Numbered from the stretch's first letter, positions 44,909-55,091 are shown. The stretch: DNA of 64,000 nucleotides from Verrucomicrobia bacterium UBA1412 (GCA_002305615.1 DBPU01000025.1:11879-75878), one strand, 5' to 3'. The notes: generated by a model from the letters alone, not told the origin. A program made the numbers and translations.

Positions 44909-45745
44909 ATGAATAGACGTGGTTTTTTGAAGTCTGCTGGCTTGGGATTGGCAGCAATGGGAGTGTTGGGAACATCTGCTCAAACGAATTCAGTAAGCGA
45001 AACGAAGGCGAATAATCGTTCATTCAAGCTGGGGTGTGCCGGCTATACGTTTGTGCGGTATGATCTGGATAAATCTTTAGAAATGATGCATCGAGTGAAT
45101 GTGCGTCAGATGTCCCTCAAGGATTTCCATCTTCCCATCAATGCCAGCGATGAAAAAATCCAGGAAGTGCTCTCCAAATTTAAGTCGCGAAACATCACCC
45201 CATATGGTGTGGGGCCAATCTATATGCGCAATGAAGCCGAGGTCACCAACGCTTTCCAATATGCGAAAAAGGTTGGGGTAAAGCTGGTGATTGCCGTTCC
45301 CAATTATGAACTCCTGCCTTTAGTTGAAAAAAAGGTCAAAGAATATGATTTCAAAGTAGCTATTCATATTCATGGACCCGATATCGCTATTTTCCCTCAT
45401 GCGGCAGATGTATGGGAGCACGTCAAAGGTCTGGATGAAAGAATCGGCATTTGTCACGATATTGGGCATACCGTGCGGCTGGGGATTAATCTCATAGAAG
45501 ATATCAAGAAGTATAGCTCCCGAATCTACGACATGCACATCTGGGATGTGGATAAAGCTGAAAAGTCAGGGCATTGTGTCGAGGGCGGAAGGGGTATCAT
45601 TAACTTCAAAGAGCTTTTTGATACTTTGCAGGAAGTGGGGTACTCCGGGGTGTGCAGCTTGGAGTATACAAAAGATATGAATGATGTTCTTCCGGGAGTG
45701 GCCGAATCCATTGGCTATTTCAATGGTGTCCTGAGCTTGAAATGA
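44909..45745 (+). CDS. Tat-exported sugar phosphate isomerase/epimerase-like protein
   Basis: The 278-residue protein has a twin-arginine signal (MNRRGFLKSAGLGLAAMG) and a xylose-isomerase-like TIM barrel: GCAGYTFVRYDLDKSLEMMH, FKVAIHIHGPD, IGICHDIGHTVRLG, DMHIWDVDKAEKSGHCVEGGRG and SLEYTKD. The usual metal ligands of this fold (Glu/Asp/His) are partly visible. Many Planctomycetes and Verrucomicrobia carry such exported TIM-barrel proteins near sugar catabolic genes. Substrate unknown. The next gene starts 6 bases later. Confidence 0.85.
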   Translation: MNRRGFLKSAGLGLAAMGVLGTSAQTNSVSETKANNRSFKLGCAGYTFVRYDLDKSLEMMHRVNVRQMSLKDFHLPINASDEKIQEVLSKFKSRNITPYGVGPIYMRNEAEVTNAFQYAKKVGVKLVIAVPNYELLPLVEKKVKEYDFKVAIHIHGPDIAIFPHAADVWEHVKGLDERIGICHDIGHTVRLGINLIEDIKKYSSRIYDMHIWDVDKAEKSGHCVEGGRGIINFKELFDTLQEVGYSGVCSLEYTKDMNDVLPGVAESIGYFNGVLSLK

Positions 45746-45751
45746 AGTAAC

Positions 45752-47260
45752 TTGAATTCGAAAAAAGTTCAACCTGTTTCCAGTTGTCAGGGCTTTGCTC
45801 TCATCTTTGTCCTTTCGATTTTAATTCTAACAACAGGGACTCTCTTCTTTTTTATCTCGTTGACGGTTCGAGAGTCCCAAGTCGAAAGGTCTCTGATGCT
45901 GTCACGTTTTGCTCTGACGGCAGCTGAATCCGGAGCTAATGAGGCTCTGCAGTATTTGGTTTCCGCCAAGGTAGAGCCGACCTCATTGGAAGATGCTCCG
46001 ATCAAGGAAAAGTTGGAGAAACGTTGGGTTACCAATGATGGACGCTATTCGGATTGGGGTTTCCCCACAAATGATAAACTCAGGATATTAGCTCAACCGG
46101 AGGAGCTTGGTGACGGGGATTTGTATTACGTATCGGGTTTCCACTCTCTTTCTGATGAGGAGTCTGAGATCTATTCTTTAGGGATCAATTATGCCGGTCA
46201 GAAAGAGCATCCCCTTTTGAGGCTCATTAGAATTGAGGCTGTGGAACAAGCCAATATCTCGACTAACTTTTTGCAGGGTGAACTCATCGCTACACGACGA
46301 TTTAACTTCTTGGGAGGGGTGAAGATTTCCGGCACCAACCAGCTGGATACGGAAGGAAAAACGAATCTCTTAATGACGGCGCTTTCAATAGCCTATCCCA
46401 ATCAGGATCTTTTTTTGGGCAGCAATGTTATTCAGGGACACTACTTGATCAACGGCCCGCTTCCTCCTCCGGGGTTGGACGTTCCTCATGAAGAGGGTGA
46501 GGGAGAGACGAACAGCAACGAAGGCATCAAAGAAAACATCCTTGTGATAGGTTCGTCCGAATTTTTGGCTAATGAGAAACAGAGCTATGAAACAAACTAT
46601 CTGGTTACGAGATTGAACTGGGCTCCGTTTCCGCCACGGAAAGCTCCTGAGGAGGCCAGCTCTGCCGATGCGCCTTTGGTGAATATCGGAACGGAAGAGG
46701 CTCCGATCATGGCTTATCAGTTTGAAGCGGCAGGAGATTATAAAATTACTGCTCCTGAACCGTATCCCCTCATTTTAAAAAGTGGAGCTGTAATCAACTT
46801 GCGGCTTCCCCCTGAATATGCGCTGACAGAGCAGCCAATTACGATGGAAGAGGGGGCTCAGATGGTACTCTTTCCAACCGGGAATCTTACATTGGGAACG
46901 CAAGCTTTTGCGACGGTCGAAAAAAACTGGAATCGCCTTACCGTTTGGGGGGGGGCGTTGGATACAGAACCTGTCCCGCGATTGGTTTTGCAGGGAACGC
47001 CGAACGCCTCTTTTTGTGCCCGAATTTATGCCCCGGCTACAGACGTAATCGTAACCAATGAGGTGAGTGTGGTTGGACTATTGGTGGGACGCGAAATAAC
47101 CATGTCTGAAAAGACTTCCTTTTTGGGTGATTTGCAAGCCAGGCTTCATCCTCTGATCGGCTCTCCCGCGCCTTTAAATACGACGAATTCCTTTTTCCGG
47201 ATTAAAGCGTGGGAGGAGATCAGCTTGATAAAGGAAAAAGAGGTTCCGATCGAGGAGTGA
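45752..47260 (+). CDS. PilX-like pilus-associated membrane protein
   Basis: The 502-residue protein starts at TTG 45752 and has a single N-terminal hydrophobic segment in the PilX/minor-pilin style (CQGFALIFVLSILILTTGTLFFFI) followed by SRFALTAAESGANEALQYL, the helix typical of PilX N-terminal domains. The rest is beta-rich (FNFLGGVKISG; LVVLGLLVG-like repeats near the end) and probably exported. Nine consecutive G (46947-46955) lie in the TVWGGALD codons. A slip there would truncate the last ~100 residues. No other pilus genes are near. Confidence 0.65.
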   Translation: MNSKKVQPVSSCQGFALIFVLSILILTTGTLFFFISLTVRESQVERSLMLSRFALTAAESGANEALQYLVSAKVEPTSLEDAPIKEKLEKRWVTNDGRYSDWGFPTNDKLRILAQPEELGDGDLYYVSGFHSLSDEESEIYSLGINYAGQKEHPLLRLIRIEAVEQANISTNFLQGELIATRRFNFLGGVKISGTNQLDTEGKTNLLMTALSIAYPNQDLFLGSNVIQGHYLINGPLPPPGLDVPHEEGEGETNSNEGIKENILVIGSSEFLANEKQSYETNYLVTRLNWAPFPPRKAPEEASSADAPLVNIGTEEAPIMAYQFEAAGDYKITAPEPYPLILKSGAVINLRLPPEYALTEQPITMEEGAQMVLFPTGNLTLGTQAFATVEKNWNRLTVWGGALDTEPVPRLVLQGTPNASFCARIYAPATDVIVTNEVSVVGLLVGREITMSEKTSFLGDLQARLHPLIGSPAPLNTTNSFFRIKAWEEISLIKEKEVPIEE

Positions 47261-47284
47261 AAAAGGACGCCTTCAGGCGTCCTT
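47260..47284 (-). terminator. Terminator between converging genes
   Basis: A perfect 9-bp stem (47263-47271 with 47276-47284) with a TTCA/TGAA tetraloop. The minus strand continues with T5, ending the DUF1080 gene; it may also stop the plus-strand gene ending at 47260. Confidence 0.85.
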
Positions 47285-47314
47285 GCTAAAATAGGAGAAA
47301 ATCAAACTAGAGAG

Positions 47315-48358
47315 TTATTTCTCCAGTACCCATATATTTCTGAACTGAACTTTATCTCCATGATCCTGCAGGAGAATCCCGACTAAATCGCGTTCGGAAG
47401 GGTTAATAGCTCCTGGTGTAGCTTTGGACAGTTCCAGGTCCTGATGGATGGCGATGCCGTTATGTTTAATGGTCACACGGCCATTCTTGACTTTCTTGCC
47501 TTCCGCATCGAAACGGGCCATTGTGAAATCAATGTCATACGTCTGCCACTGCATCGGAGGGAAGCATGCGTTCACCGCCGGACGGCTGATCTGGTAAATT
47601 CCACCGCATTCATTATCCCAACCGGGCAAGCCGTAACTGTCTAATACTTGCAGCTCATAGGAGCCGTTAATGTAGACGCCGCTATTGCCGCGCGCTTGGC
47701 CGAAACGGTCCGGGTAAAAAGGAGAGCGAAACTCCAAGTGCAGGGTGCAATCTCCAAATCCTTTTTTAGGAATGATGTTGCCACCGTTGACTTCGAGGGC
47801 TCCGCCTTCTTTGATTTCCCAGCGGATAGGTTGATTATTACCGTGTTCTACAAAGTTTTCTTTGCTTTTCTCCGTCCCGTCAAACAGAACTACGGCGCCT
47901 TCCGGCGGCTTAAGTCCGATAGTCGGAGAGGTGCGGGTTGTTTTTTTGAACGTAAAGGAGCCTTCCTGTTTGCCAGCGATGACTCCACTGAGATTACCTT
48001 TAGAAATGGTTCCGGACCAGAGATTGGCATCCAGAACAACTCCGCCGGAGGCAGCTTTTTGGACCTTATCCAAGCTGAAAGCATCGTTGTCCAGGAATTT
48101 GATTTCTGCCTTGTCCGGGTCTCCTTTGATCGTTCCGGTGATGAAGAATAGAGGTTGATCCTGTTTACCTAATTCCTCAAAGAAACGAGCTTCATAGCGA
48201 TCATTTCCCAGGGGGATCATGCAGAGGGTAACCTCTTTCTCGCTGGAACCCAGTTTTACTGAACCTTTCCAATCTCCCAAAAAAGAATCCACAGGTGCCT
48301 CTGCCATAGCCTGGAGGCTGAGGCAAGCCCCCAATAATAAAATTGATTGTAACTTCAT
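47315..48358 (-). CDS. Secreted DUF1080 (3-keto-disaccharide hydrolase) domain protein
   Basis: The 347-residue product has a signal peptide (1-19; [15 protein letters not shown]), an N-terminal region (about 25-140) of unknown role and a DUF1080/concanavalin-like domain (about 150-345: [81 protein letters not shown]). Members of this family hydrolyse 3-keto-glycosides or bind sugars in Bacteroidetes, Planctomycetes and Verrucomicrobia; here the role is inferred. Divergent from hisI. Confidence 0.88.
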   Translation of the reverse strand: MKLQSILLLGACLSLQAMAEAPVDSFLGDWKGSVKLGSSEKEVTLCMIPLGNDRYEARFFEELGKQDQPLFFITGTIKGDPDKAEIKFLDNDAFSLDKVQKAASGGVVLDANLWSGTISKGNLSGVIAGKQEGSFTFKKTTRTSPTIGLKPPEGAVVLFDGTEKSKENFVEHGNNQPIRWEIKEGGALEVNGGNIIPKKGFGDCTLHLEFRSPFYPDRFGQARGNSGVYINGSYELQVLDSYGLPGWDNECGGIYQISRPAVNACFPPMQWQTYDIDFTMARFDAEGKKVKNGRVTIKHNGIAIHQDLELSKATPGAINPSERDLVGILLQDHGDKVQFRNIWVLEK

Positions 48359-48465
48359 ACGTGGAGGATTTGACCAAAAACAGGGGTGGAAAGCAAAGAC
48401 AATCTTCTCCGCCGCCGGGTTTAAGTCTCTTTACAACGGAAGGTGAAGTGTTTATCTTTTGCGGG

Positions 48466-48828
48466 ATGGGTTTTATTGACTTATTAAAATTCAATGCAGA
48501 TGGCCTCATACCAGCGATAGTGCAAGATGCTCAAAATGGGCAGGTTTTGATGATGGCCTGGATGAATAAAGAATCTGTGGAAAGAACAATTAAGGAAGGA
48601 CATACCGTTTTCTGGAGCCGGTCCCGCAAGGAGTATTGGGTCAAAGGCCAGACCAGCGGGCATTTTCAGAAGGTTGTTTCGCTTTCTTTCGATTGTGATG
48701 GCGATACGCTTTTGGTTAAGGTTAACCAGACAGGCGCCGCCTGCCACGAGTATTATAAATCCTGCTTCTTTAGAACAGTGAACCCGGATGGTTCTTGGTA
48801 TATCAATTCTGAAAAGCTGGAGAAATAG
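48466..48828 (+). CDS. hisI: Phosphoribosyl-AMP cyclohydrolase
   Basis: It opens the purine ring of phosphoribosyl-AMP in the third step of histidine synthesis. The 120 residues contain [19 protein letters not shown], the metal-binding [12 protein letters not shown], and the Cys pair in [14 protein letters not shown]. It lacks the HisE pyrophosphohydrolase domain, so it is the separate HisI form. ATG 48466 gives the usual length; an in-frame extension to 48343 overlaps the divergent gene. Other his genes are not in the window. Confidence 0.95.
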   Translation: MGFIDLLKFNADGLIPAIVQDAQNGQVLMMAWMNKESVERTIKEGHTVFWSRSRKEYWVKGQTSGHFQKVVSLSFDCDGDTLLVKVNQTGAACHEYYKSCFFRTVNPDGSWYINSEKLEK

Positions 48829-48864
48829 GTTTTCTTGTTTAGTATAAACCTCTTCGCTTCGACT

Positions 48865-50397
48865 TTATATCCTGCGGTTTTGGCGGCTGGTATGAGTCGA
48901 AGTTTTTTGTTTTGCCGATGAATGGGTGAGGTCGCTCTCAATAAGATTATGGGCGGTCTCGGAGGGGAACCCTCGAACGGTAACTAGAAATTCTTCAAGC
49001 AACCGAGCTAACCGTGGCAGAGCAATTTCACTCTGCCGGTTTAATTTCTCGAAGAGCCAGCGAGAGCATTCCATGAAACCGGCAAATGCAGAGTCCTGGG
49101 ATTGCCAGATTAGAGGGGAGCTCTGGATGAAGCGCCCGCTGTTTTGAATCAAATCCCAGAATCGTGCGAATCGCTTCAGATCACATATTTCCTCATAGGA
49201 GATATGGCTGGTTTTGAGAACATCATAGGGAGGCAGAGGCGAGTAAACCATTCCCCATTCTTCTGTATGGCGGTCAATGGGAGCCCCACGCAGACGCTTC
49301 AAAATTCCCACCTGTATTTCCTGGGGATTCCACGAAAGCAAGGTGTCAAATCCTAGAGCAAAGCTTTCCACGTCTTCGCCGGGCAATCCGACAATCAAAT
49401 CCGCGTGGACGTGGACTCCCGTGTTTTCGCGAATCCAGCGAATATTTTTTTCCGCAAGCAGGATTTCTTTTTTCTTCAGAGCGATTTTCGAGTCTTTGTC
49501 CTGTGATTGATTTTGAACCGAACTTTCAGCGATATGAGTGCGTGAGATGCGGAGAGAAACCTCGGAGTTTAATGTTTGAATGCCGATCTCTAACTGGATA
49601 CTTCCCGGAGGAAATTGTACCAGAAGTTTTTTTAGATCCTCAGGAAGTAAATGGGGCACCATCTCAAAATGCAGGAAGAGACCGGGCCGAAGGCGATCCA
49701 GAAAAAACTGCAGAAGCTCGCATGTATAGGGGGTATTGATATTAAAAGTACGGTCAGTGAACTTAAACTGAGTAGCCCCACGTTTCAGAAGGGATTCCAA
49801 TGCAGAAAAGAGTTTTTCCCGATTGAAAAAGCGCACTCTTTTATCCAGGCAGGAGAGGCAAAATTCGCAGCCGAAGGGGCAGCCTCGAGAACTCTCGATA
49901 TAAAGAATGCGATTGAGAATGTCAGCTTCTGTATAAAGATCGTATGGAAGCTCCAGAGTGTCCAGGAGAGGCTGCTCCTCAAAAATAACTTTATTCTCGG
50001 GGTAGCAGCCGGAGAGAATTTGCCTGCATATTTTGGGGAAAGATATTTCTGATTCTCCGCAGAGGATATAGTCGGCAAATTGTGCTACAGGTGGGTGGTC
50101 CTTGGGAAAGCTGACCTCCGGCCCACCCAAAAGGAGGGTTATTTCAGGGCTTATTCTTTTAACGAGTCGGACGACTTCAGTGACCAACTCCACGTTCCAA
50201 ATATAGACTCCAAATGCGAGAATTTTGGGATGATCTTTGAGAATCTGCTCAGCAATCTCGGGCGCGCGTCTGCGAATATCAAACTCGAACAATTTAGCAC
50301 GAGACTTCAGCTCTCCCGCGTTGGCCAGAAGGCTTCGTTGCCCTATGCTTGAGTGAATATATTTGGCATTGATCGCAACTAAGAGAATATCCGGCAC
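48865..50397 (-). CDS. B12-binding-domain radical SAM protein (DUF4080)
   Basis: The 510-residue protein has an N-terminal cobalamin-binding-like Rossmann domain (about 1-140; LLVAINAKYIHSSIG, LAFGVYIWN, LLLGGPEVSF), a radical SAM core with the [4Fe-4S] motif C-P-F-G-C-E-F-C following IESSRG, then elements of the TIM barrel (FKFTDRTFNIN, LEIGIQTLN, HADLIVGLPGED), and a C-terminal DUF4080 region. Substrate is unknown. It is followed on the same strand by none of its obvious partners; a pseudouridine synthase gene lies 23 bases upstream. Confidence 0.88.
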   Translation of the reverse strand: MPDILLVAINAKYIHSSIGQRSLLANAGELKSRAKLFEFDIRRRAPEIAEQILKDHPKILAFGVYIWNVELVTEVVRLVKRISPEITLLLGGPEVSFPKDHPPVAQFADYILCGESEISFPKICRQILSGCYPENKVIFEEQPLLDTLELPYDLYTEADILNRILYIESSRGCPFGCEFCLSCLDKRVRFFNREKLFSALESLLKRGATQFKFTDRTFNINTPYTCELLQFFLDRLRPGLFLHFEMVPHLLPEDLKKLLVQFPPGSIQLEIGIQTLNSEVSLRISRTHIAESSVQNQSQDKDSKIALKKKEILLAEKNIRWIRENTGVHVHADLIVGLPGEDVESFALGFDTLLSWNPQEIQVGILKRLRGAPIDRHTEEWGMVYSPLPPYDVLKTSHISYEEICDLKRFARFWDLIQNSGRFIQSSPLIWQSQDSAFAGFMECSRWLFEKLNRQSEIALPRLARLLEEFLVTVRGFPSETAHNLIESDLTHSSAKQKTSTHTSRQNRRI

Positions 50398-50420
50398 GGC
50401 AAAATCCAGAGAGGGGTCAG

Positions 50421-51254
50421 TTAATGCTCCCAGCGTTTGACTCCATATTGTTTGAGCATTTTGATGGAAACCTTGAAATCTTTGGGTAGTGGCGACTCAA
50501 TGACAATAGAAGGAGAGCTTCCGGGATGAGGAATTTCAACTCGAGAGCAGTGCAATGCGGCGCGTCCCATAAGGGGGCGTTCTTCATGTTTGGTGCTGGG
50601 ATGATACTTGGGCTTAAGTGAAGACAGGTAAAGAGGTCTGCCATGGTAGAAAGAGTCACATACGGCAGGGCATTTGATATAGCGAAGGTGAGCCCGGATT
50701 TGGAGGTATCGCTCCGTGACGGGGTAACATTCGAGCAGGGAGTAGCCGCTATAGCTCTCTAAAATTTTAAAGCGGGTAATACTCTTTTTTCCTCTTTTCA
50801 CATCGACTTTCATCAAGTCAGATCGTCTGGGGTGGGGGGTCAATCCGGCCTGGATAGTGAATTCATCCTTGAGCGGTTTTCCATGCACCAAGGCGTGATA
50901 TGTGCGGAACTCCTTTTCACTTCCCAAGAGGTTTTTCAAACACTCTTGAGCTTTTTGCGTCTTGGTGAAAATGAGAACGCCACTGGTATCTGCATCTAGG
51001 GGGTAAAGGCAGTTTAAAGCGGTCAGGCCTTCGCGGGATGAGACCCAGGCAGCCTTACGCTCAATATCTCTAGCAAAGAGACTTTGAATATTGAGTGCTT
51101 CTACGAGAGAATAATTTTGAACGGCCAGCAGATTTGAAGGCTTGTCTATTACGAGTAAATCCCCATCCTCAAAAAGAACGGGGATTTCCCAATAGTGAGA
51201 GCGAATCTCGCTTTCCTTCGTTGCTGGCGACGATAGTTTGATGATGTCGCCCAT
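50421..51254 (-). CDS. RluA-family pseudouridine synthase
   Basis: It isomerises uridine in rRNA or tRNA. The 277 residues show VLFEDGDLLVIDKPSNLLAV, the catalytic Asp87 in YPLDADTSGVLIFTKT, and ERYLQIRAHLRYIKCPAVCD near the C-terminus. The usual H-R-L-D reads Y-P-L-D, with Asp and TSG retained. There is no S4 domain. RluA versus RluC/D/TruC cannot be decided. It starts 15 bases after the PpiD-like gene. Confidence 0.9.
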   Translation of the reverse strand: MGDIIKLSSPATKESEIRSHYWEIPVLFEDGDLLVIDKPSNLLAVQNYSLVEALNIQSLFARDIERKAAWVSSREGLTALNCLYPLDADTSGVLIFTKTQKAQECLKNLLGSEKEFRTYHALVHGKPLKDEFTIQAGLTPHPRRSDLMKVDVKRGKKSITRFKILESYSGYSLLECYPVTERYLQIRAHLRYIKCPAVCDSFYHGRPLYLSSLKPKYHPSTKHEERPLMGRAALHCSRVEIPHPGSSPSIVIESPLPKDFKVSIKMLKQYGVKRWEH

Positions 51255-51269
51255 TAAATAAAATTCTGA

Positions 51270-53096
51270 TTAATTGGTAGATGGCGCCGCAGGAGGAGTG
51301 ACAACCAGCTTTGCGGGCGCGTTTGTTGTGCCAGAGACAGGAGTCCACTGATTGGTTGAGGCGTTTGCTTGAGCTTCTGCTTCGCGAGCAGCCTGTTCCT
51401 GAGCTTCCTGTTTCTTCTTTTCAATATCCCTGGCCGTCTCAAAATTGGCTTTATCGTATTCCTGCATGAACCACTCGGTGAAAACGCTTTGGAGGTTATC
51501 AGCAAGCAGCCCCTTGGTATAGTTTGCCAGTTCGGCTTCCACAACCGCAGGATCGGCAGGTTTGCGTTCCTTTAAATAAACAACGGCTGCTGCGGCATTC
51601 GTGGAAAGAGGCGAAGCCGGGATAATAGGTGAGCAGACAGAAGGTGCTGTCTTGAAAGAAACGGCATTTTTGATCTGCCACCACTGAGCCGGGAGTTCGA
51701 TATCCACGCCCTTGGCATCGGCGGTAAATTCAGGAATGGCCATGAACTGAGCCTTGGATTCGGTAGTGGCTTCCTGGAAGCTCTTGCCTGAAGCCAGCAG
51801 GTTCGTCACACTTGTCGCGAAAGCCCGGGCTGCAGCATTGCATGCCTTCACTGCTTCGGCCTTTTTGTAATCTTCCAAAACTTTATCGGCTACCTCAGAA
51901 TACTCGGGAGTTTTTGATTCAATCTTGCTGGCAAAACAGATCGCGTAGACATTGGTCTGTCCGACAATCGGAGGAATCACGGCATTAGTGGGAGAGAGGT
52001 TCCAAGCTGCTTGTGTAAACGAGGCAGGGAAATCCAACGCTTCGGGCTTGCCATCGGTTCTTGAGAATGGCTCGCTGAGCTTGGGAGTTAATCCTTTGGC
52101 TTTGGCCGCGTCCATATAATCCTGCTCGGTAAACTTCTGTGCCGCAAAGTAGGTGTTAACAAACTCAGCTGCTGCAGAGCGCGCTGCACGCAAAGAGTAA
52201 CCTTTCTGAATTTCTGCAATTATTTTCTCCTTAGCTGCCGCCTCAGAAAGGGTTTTCCCTTCTCCATCAACGTAGAGCTCAGGATCATTTTCTTTATAAA
52301 TTTTATCTGCAAACTCAGCCACGGATACCTTTTCTTTTTTGGTAAAAAGAGCCATCCCGGCATCAAAATAATTTGTGGCGGGAAACTCAATATAATGAAC
52401 CTGCATTTTTTCCGGAATTCGATAGGAGGACATCCGGTTAGTGTAGTGTTGCTGGAGATCAGCCTCAGCTATATTTTCCAACGAAGCCAGGAAGTTTGAA
52501 AGAGGGAAGGTGGCCAGCTCAGCTACATAAATTTCCTTCTGAGCCTGAAGCGAAGTAGTCGCATAACGAGGAGAGACCATAGCACCAGGCAGACCCACAG
52601 TAGTGATGAGCTGCTTGATGGCCATTTCGCTTTTGGCGAGCCCTTCAAGCATATATTTGCTGTATCCGGAGGGTGTTAGGACATTTGTGACAAAGCGCTC
52701 GTAGAGGGCCGGGGAATAATTACCCGCTTTATCTTTAAAGATGGGCAGGCTTTGAAGCCAGATGGTAGCTGCTTCAGAGCTCACTCTAATGCCGGTTTTT
52801 GCAGCACGATCCTTCAGGATGAGGCGCTGCTTAGCTTCGTTTTCTCCATCCCAGCCACCACGGCCTTCCTGAGGCCTCTGGCCGTTATTCAGGAAATAAA
52901 GGAGGTCTGCCTCGAAATAAGCGGCTCTGAACGTGTCACTATCAACAGGTTTACCATCCATTCGACCCACAGTGGTAGCGCTAGCCTCAGGATTCCGATT
53001 TACATCGGGCGAGAAGAAAATAACAAAGGAGATGATCACCACAATGATGAGGATACCCCACAACCAAGTTTTATGCTGTCTTAATGTTCTAAACAT
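51270..53096 (-). CDS. PpiD/SurA-like membrane-anchored foldase
   Basis: Probable periplasmic chaperone or peptidyl-prolyl isomerase for exported proteins. The 608 residues have an N-terminal membrane anchor (about 13-29; WGILIIVVIISFVIFF), a SurA-N-like helical chaperone region (about 45-220), a parvulin-like middle part that is weakly recognisable (about 230-420), and a C-terminal Lys/Glu/Ala-rich helix and tail. No sharp catalytic motif of parvulins is visible, so it may be a chaperone only. A TTGACC/TATGGA pair (53136-53108) is a weak promoter candidate, with AAGGGG just before the start. Confidence 0.75.
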   Translation of the reverse strand: MFRTLRQHKTWLWGILIIVVIISFVIFFSPDVNRNPEASATTVGRMDGKPVDSDTFRAAYFEADLLYFLNNGQRPQEGRGGWDGENEAKQRLILKDRAAKTGIRVSSEAATIWLQSLPIFKDKAGNYSPALYERFVTNVLTPSGYSKYMLEGLAKSEMAIKQLITTVGLPGAMVSPRYATTSLQAQKEIYVAELATFPLSNFLASLENIAEADLQQHYTNRMSSYRIPEKMQVHYIEFPATNYFDAGMALFTKKEKVSVAEFADKIYKENDPELYVDGEGKTLSEAAAKEKIIAEIQKGYSLRAARSAAAEFVNTYFAAQKFTEQDYMDAAKAKGLTPKLSEPFSRTDGKPEALDFPASFTQAAWNLSPTNAVIPPIVGQTNVYAICFASKIESKTPEYSEVADKVLEDYKKAEAVKACNAAARAFATSVTNLLASGKSFQEATTESKAQFMAIPEFTADAKGVDIELPAQWWQIKNAVSFKTAPSVCSPIIPASPLSTNAAAAVVYLKERKPADPAVVEAELANYTKGLLADNLQSVFTEWFMQEYDKANFETARDIEKKKQEAQEQAAREAEAQANASTNQWTPVSGTTNAPAKLVVTPPAAPSTN

Positions 53097-53516
53097 AAAG
53101 CCCCTTATCCATAGCTGAGTGTCGACGGCAGGTCAATTCAAAAAACAGAAACGTGAGAAAAAGTCTGAAAAGAAGCCGTAATAAAATAAAAAATACGATG
53201 ATACAGTCTTTCGATATTCCTTGACTCTCTGGGGGCGTTTTTTCATGTAACACGACAACAAAATACGGCCCCCAAGCTCAGGGTGACGCCATTTGTACCC
53301 ATATTTTACAAGGATTTTTGCGGATTTCTATCGGGAGAAATCTTTATAGCACGCTTAATATCCTCATGATATCGAGAAAAAACGATCAAACCAGGGATGA
53401 TTAAACACAGCAAGATGTTTTTTCCCTGGTCTGGTTTGTACTGTTCCTCGCAAAAATCAATGCGATAGGAGGAAAAGACTCATTTTTCTCACTGTTAAGA
53501 AGCGGATTTTTCGGGA
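53097..53516. other. 420-base gap between permease and PpiD-like genes
   Basis: No gene found. The stretch contains the PpiD-like gene's upstream region, an inverted repeat with a 24-base or so loop (CCAGGGA near 53391-53397 and TCCCTGG near 53425-53431), and a TTGACT...CATGTA promoter-like pair on the plus strand (about 53222-53250). A small RNA is possible but unsupported. Confidence 0.35.
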
Positions 53517-55091
53517 TTAAGTGACATCTTTTTTTGAAAAAGAGTTTTCCCTTTTTGAAAAGAATTGAAGCCCCACAAAGAGTAATGCGGTAAATCCGTA
53601 AGCAATGACGAATTGAGGCGCGGCATTTAAAGTGTAGAGACTGTCTATTCCACGTTCGGTCAATGTGAAGGCATGGATAATCCCAAAATAGGATAATAGA
53701 GCGGCAACGGCACACCAGGCAGCGGCTTTGAGGAACTGGCGCTCAATACAAAAAACGCAAATCGCCGACAGGAGAATCCCCGTAAGGATGAAGCCCTGGC
53801 TCAAAGCGATGAGGCCGTAAATGTAAAGGCTGTCGCCAAATTTAGGAGCCACATCAAAGAGCGTTGTGCCGGCCTTTTGTAAAGCGGTTTCAATTTCAAG
53901 GAGTACCCATGCCGCTATACAGGGGATGAGCCCTATACTCACCGCCATGGCATGGCGGGACGGACTGGCTTGAAAAGCTTGAGCGGTCATAATGAGCCCA
54001 ATCCAGAGGAGAATTCCCAAAAGCGCCTCCAGAGGGACCACTTTGAGGATCAATGTGATGCCTCCGATAAAAACGAGAATGGTCACGATTACCCCGTTCA
54101 GAATTGAATATCCGTGGCGTGCGCCCATTTGTTTCCATCCGGGATGTCCAATATAAATCGTCGTGGGGAAAGGAGAACCGAAGAGTGCGGCGGTCATACT
54201 TCCCAATCCGTTTACCAGCAGGCTGGGGCGGGTTGGAAAATGGTCTCCTCCGGCGTCAGCGCTTTCCAGATTTTCCAGAGAACCGACTACGCTGAAGATA
54301 GCCATAGGGATAATGATTGCAAAATACTGCCAACCATCACCCGAAAGAATGAAAGCGAAAAGATCACCGCATACGGGTATGGGCAGGTAAAGCTTTGGCT
54401 CCCAAGGTTCTGCCAGCGGAACAAAAAAATCATATCCCATCCAGCGTGATATCCAGGCCGCGAGAGTTCCCATCAGGACGGCAATCATCCCTCCGGGAAT
54501 ACGGCCGGGAAAATTGATTTTTGCGCCGTAGATGGCAATCAGGAGAAAGGCAGGTGCTAATGCTATTATGGGACTGGAGAATATCTGAAAGACAAATCCC
54601 ATGGCGATGAAAGAAATAGCGACTCCGGCCAAAGCTGAAAGGAGGGCGGCTCGAGGCGCATTTTTTCTCAACCAATCACAGCAGTATGCGCCTATGGTCT
54701 CCAGAATTCCGCTGATAAAGCAGGCAAATACGCCAGTTTTCCAAGCAAGAATGGGGTCTCCGGTTTTCTGATAAACTGGCCCCATAATTAGGAAAATAAA
54801 GGCAACAACAGTAGTGGTGTTGACTCCATAGGGCAGAGCTGTGATTGCCGGGTTTCCCGTTTTAATAGCCAGTTTGCGGGCCTGCCAGGCGTAAAACAGA
54901 TTGCCGAATATCAGAGAAACTGCGGCCCCGGTCATGACCTGACCATTGAGCAGCTTAGAATCAAAACCGCAGACTGTGGTGCAAAGCACTATAATCAGCA
55001 TAAGTTGGAGGAGATTATCTGTAAAGAGACCGAAGAATCCATCCACATCTCCACTGACGAACCAAGGGATATTTTTTTTACTCATTAACAT
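53517..55091 (-). CDS. NCS2-type purine/uracil permease
   Basis: Inner-membrane nucleobase importer. The 524 residues have about 12-14 hydrophobic segments with the family pattern FGLFTDNLLQLMLI, ITALPYGVNTTTVVAFIF, GVFACFISGILETIGAYC, and SLENLESADAGGDHFPTRPS, close to the AzgA/guanine-hypoxanthine branch. Substrate is inferred from family. Alternative ATG at 55085. Its start overlaps the end of the NTF2-like gene by 14 bases, so it is probably cotranscribed with lepB. Confidence 0.88.
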   Translation of the reverse strand: MLMSKKNIPWFVSGDVDGFFGLFTDNLLQLMLIIVLCTTVCGFDSKLLNGQVMTGAAVSLIFGNLFYAWQARKLAIKTGNPAITALPYGVNTTTVVAFIFLIMGPVYQKTGDPILAWKTGVFACFISGILETIGAYCCDWLRKNAPRAALLSALAGVAISFIAMGFVFQIFSSPIIALAPAFLLIAIYGAKINFPGRIPGGMIAVLMGTLAAWISRWMGYDFFVPLAEPWEPKLYLPIPVCGDLFAFILSGDGWQYFAIIIPMAIFSVVGSLENLESADAGGDHFPTRPSLLVNGLGSMTAALFGSPFPTTIYIGHPGWKQMGARHGYSILNGVIVTILVFIGGITLILKVVPLEALLGILLWIGLIMTAQAFQASPSRHAMAVSIGLIPCIAAWVLLEIETALQKAGTTLFDVAPKFGDSLYIYGLIALSQGFILTGILLSAICVFCIERQFLKAAAWCAVAALLSYFGIIHAFTLTERGIDSLYTLNAAPQFVIAYGFTALLFVGLQFFSKRENSFSKKDVT

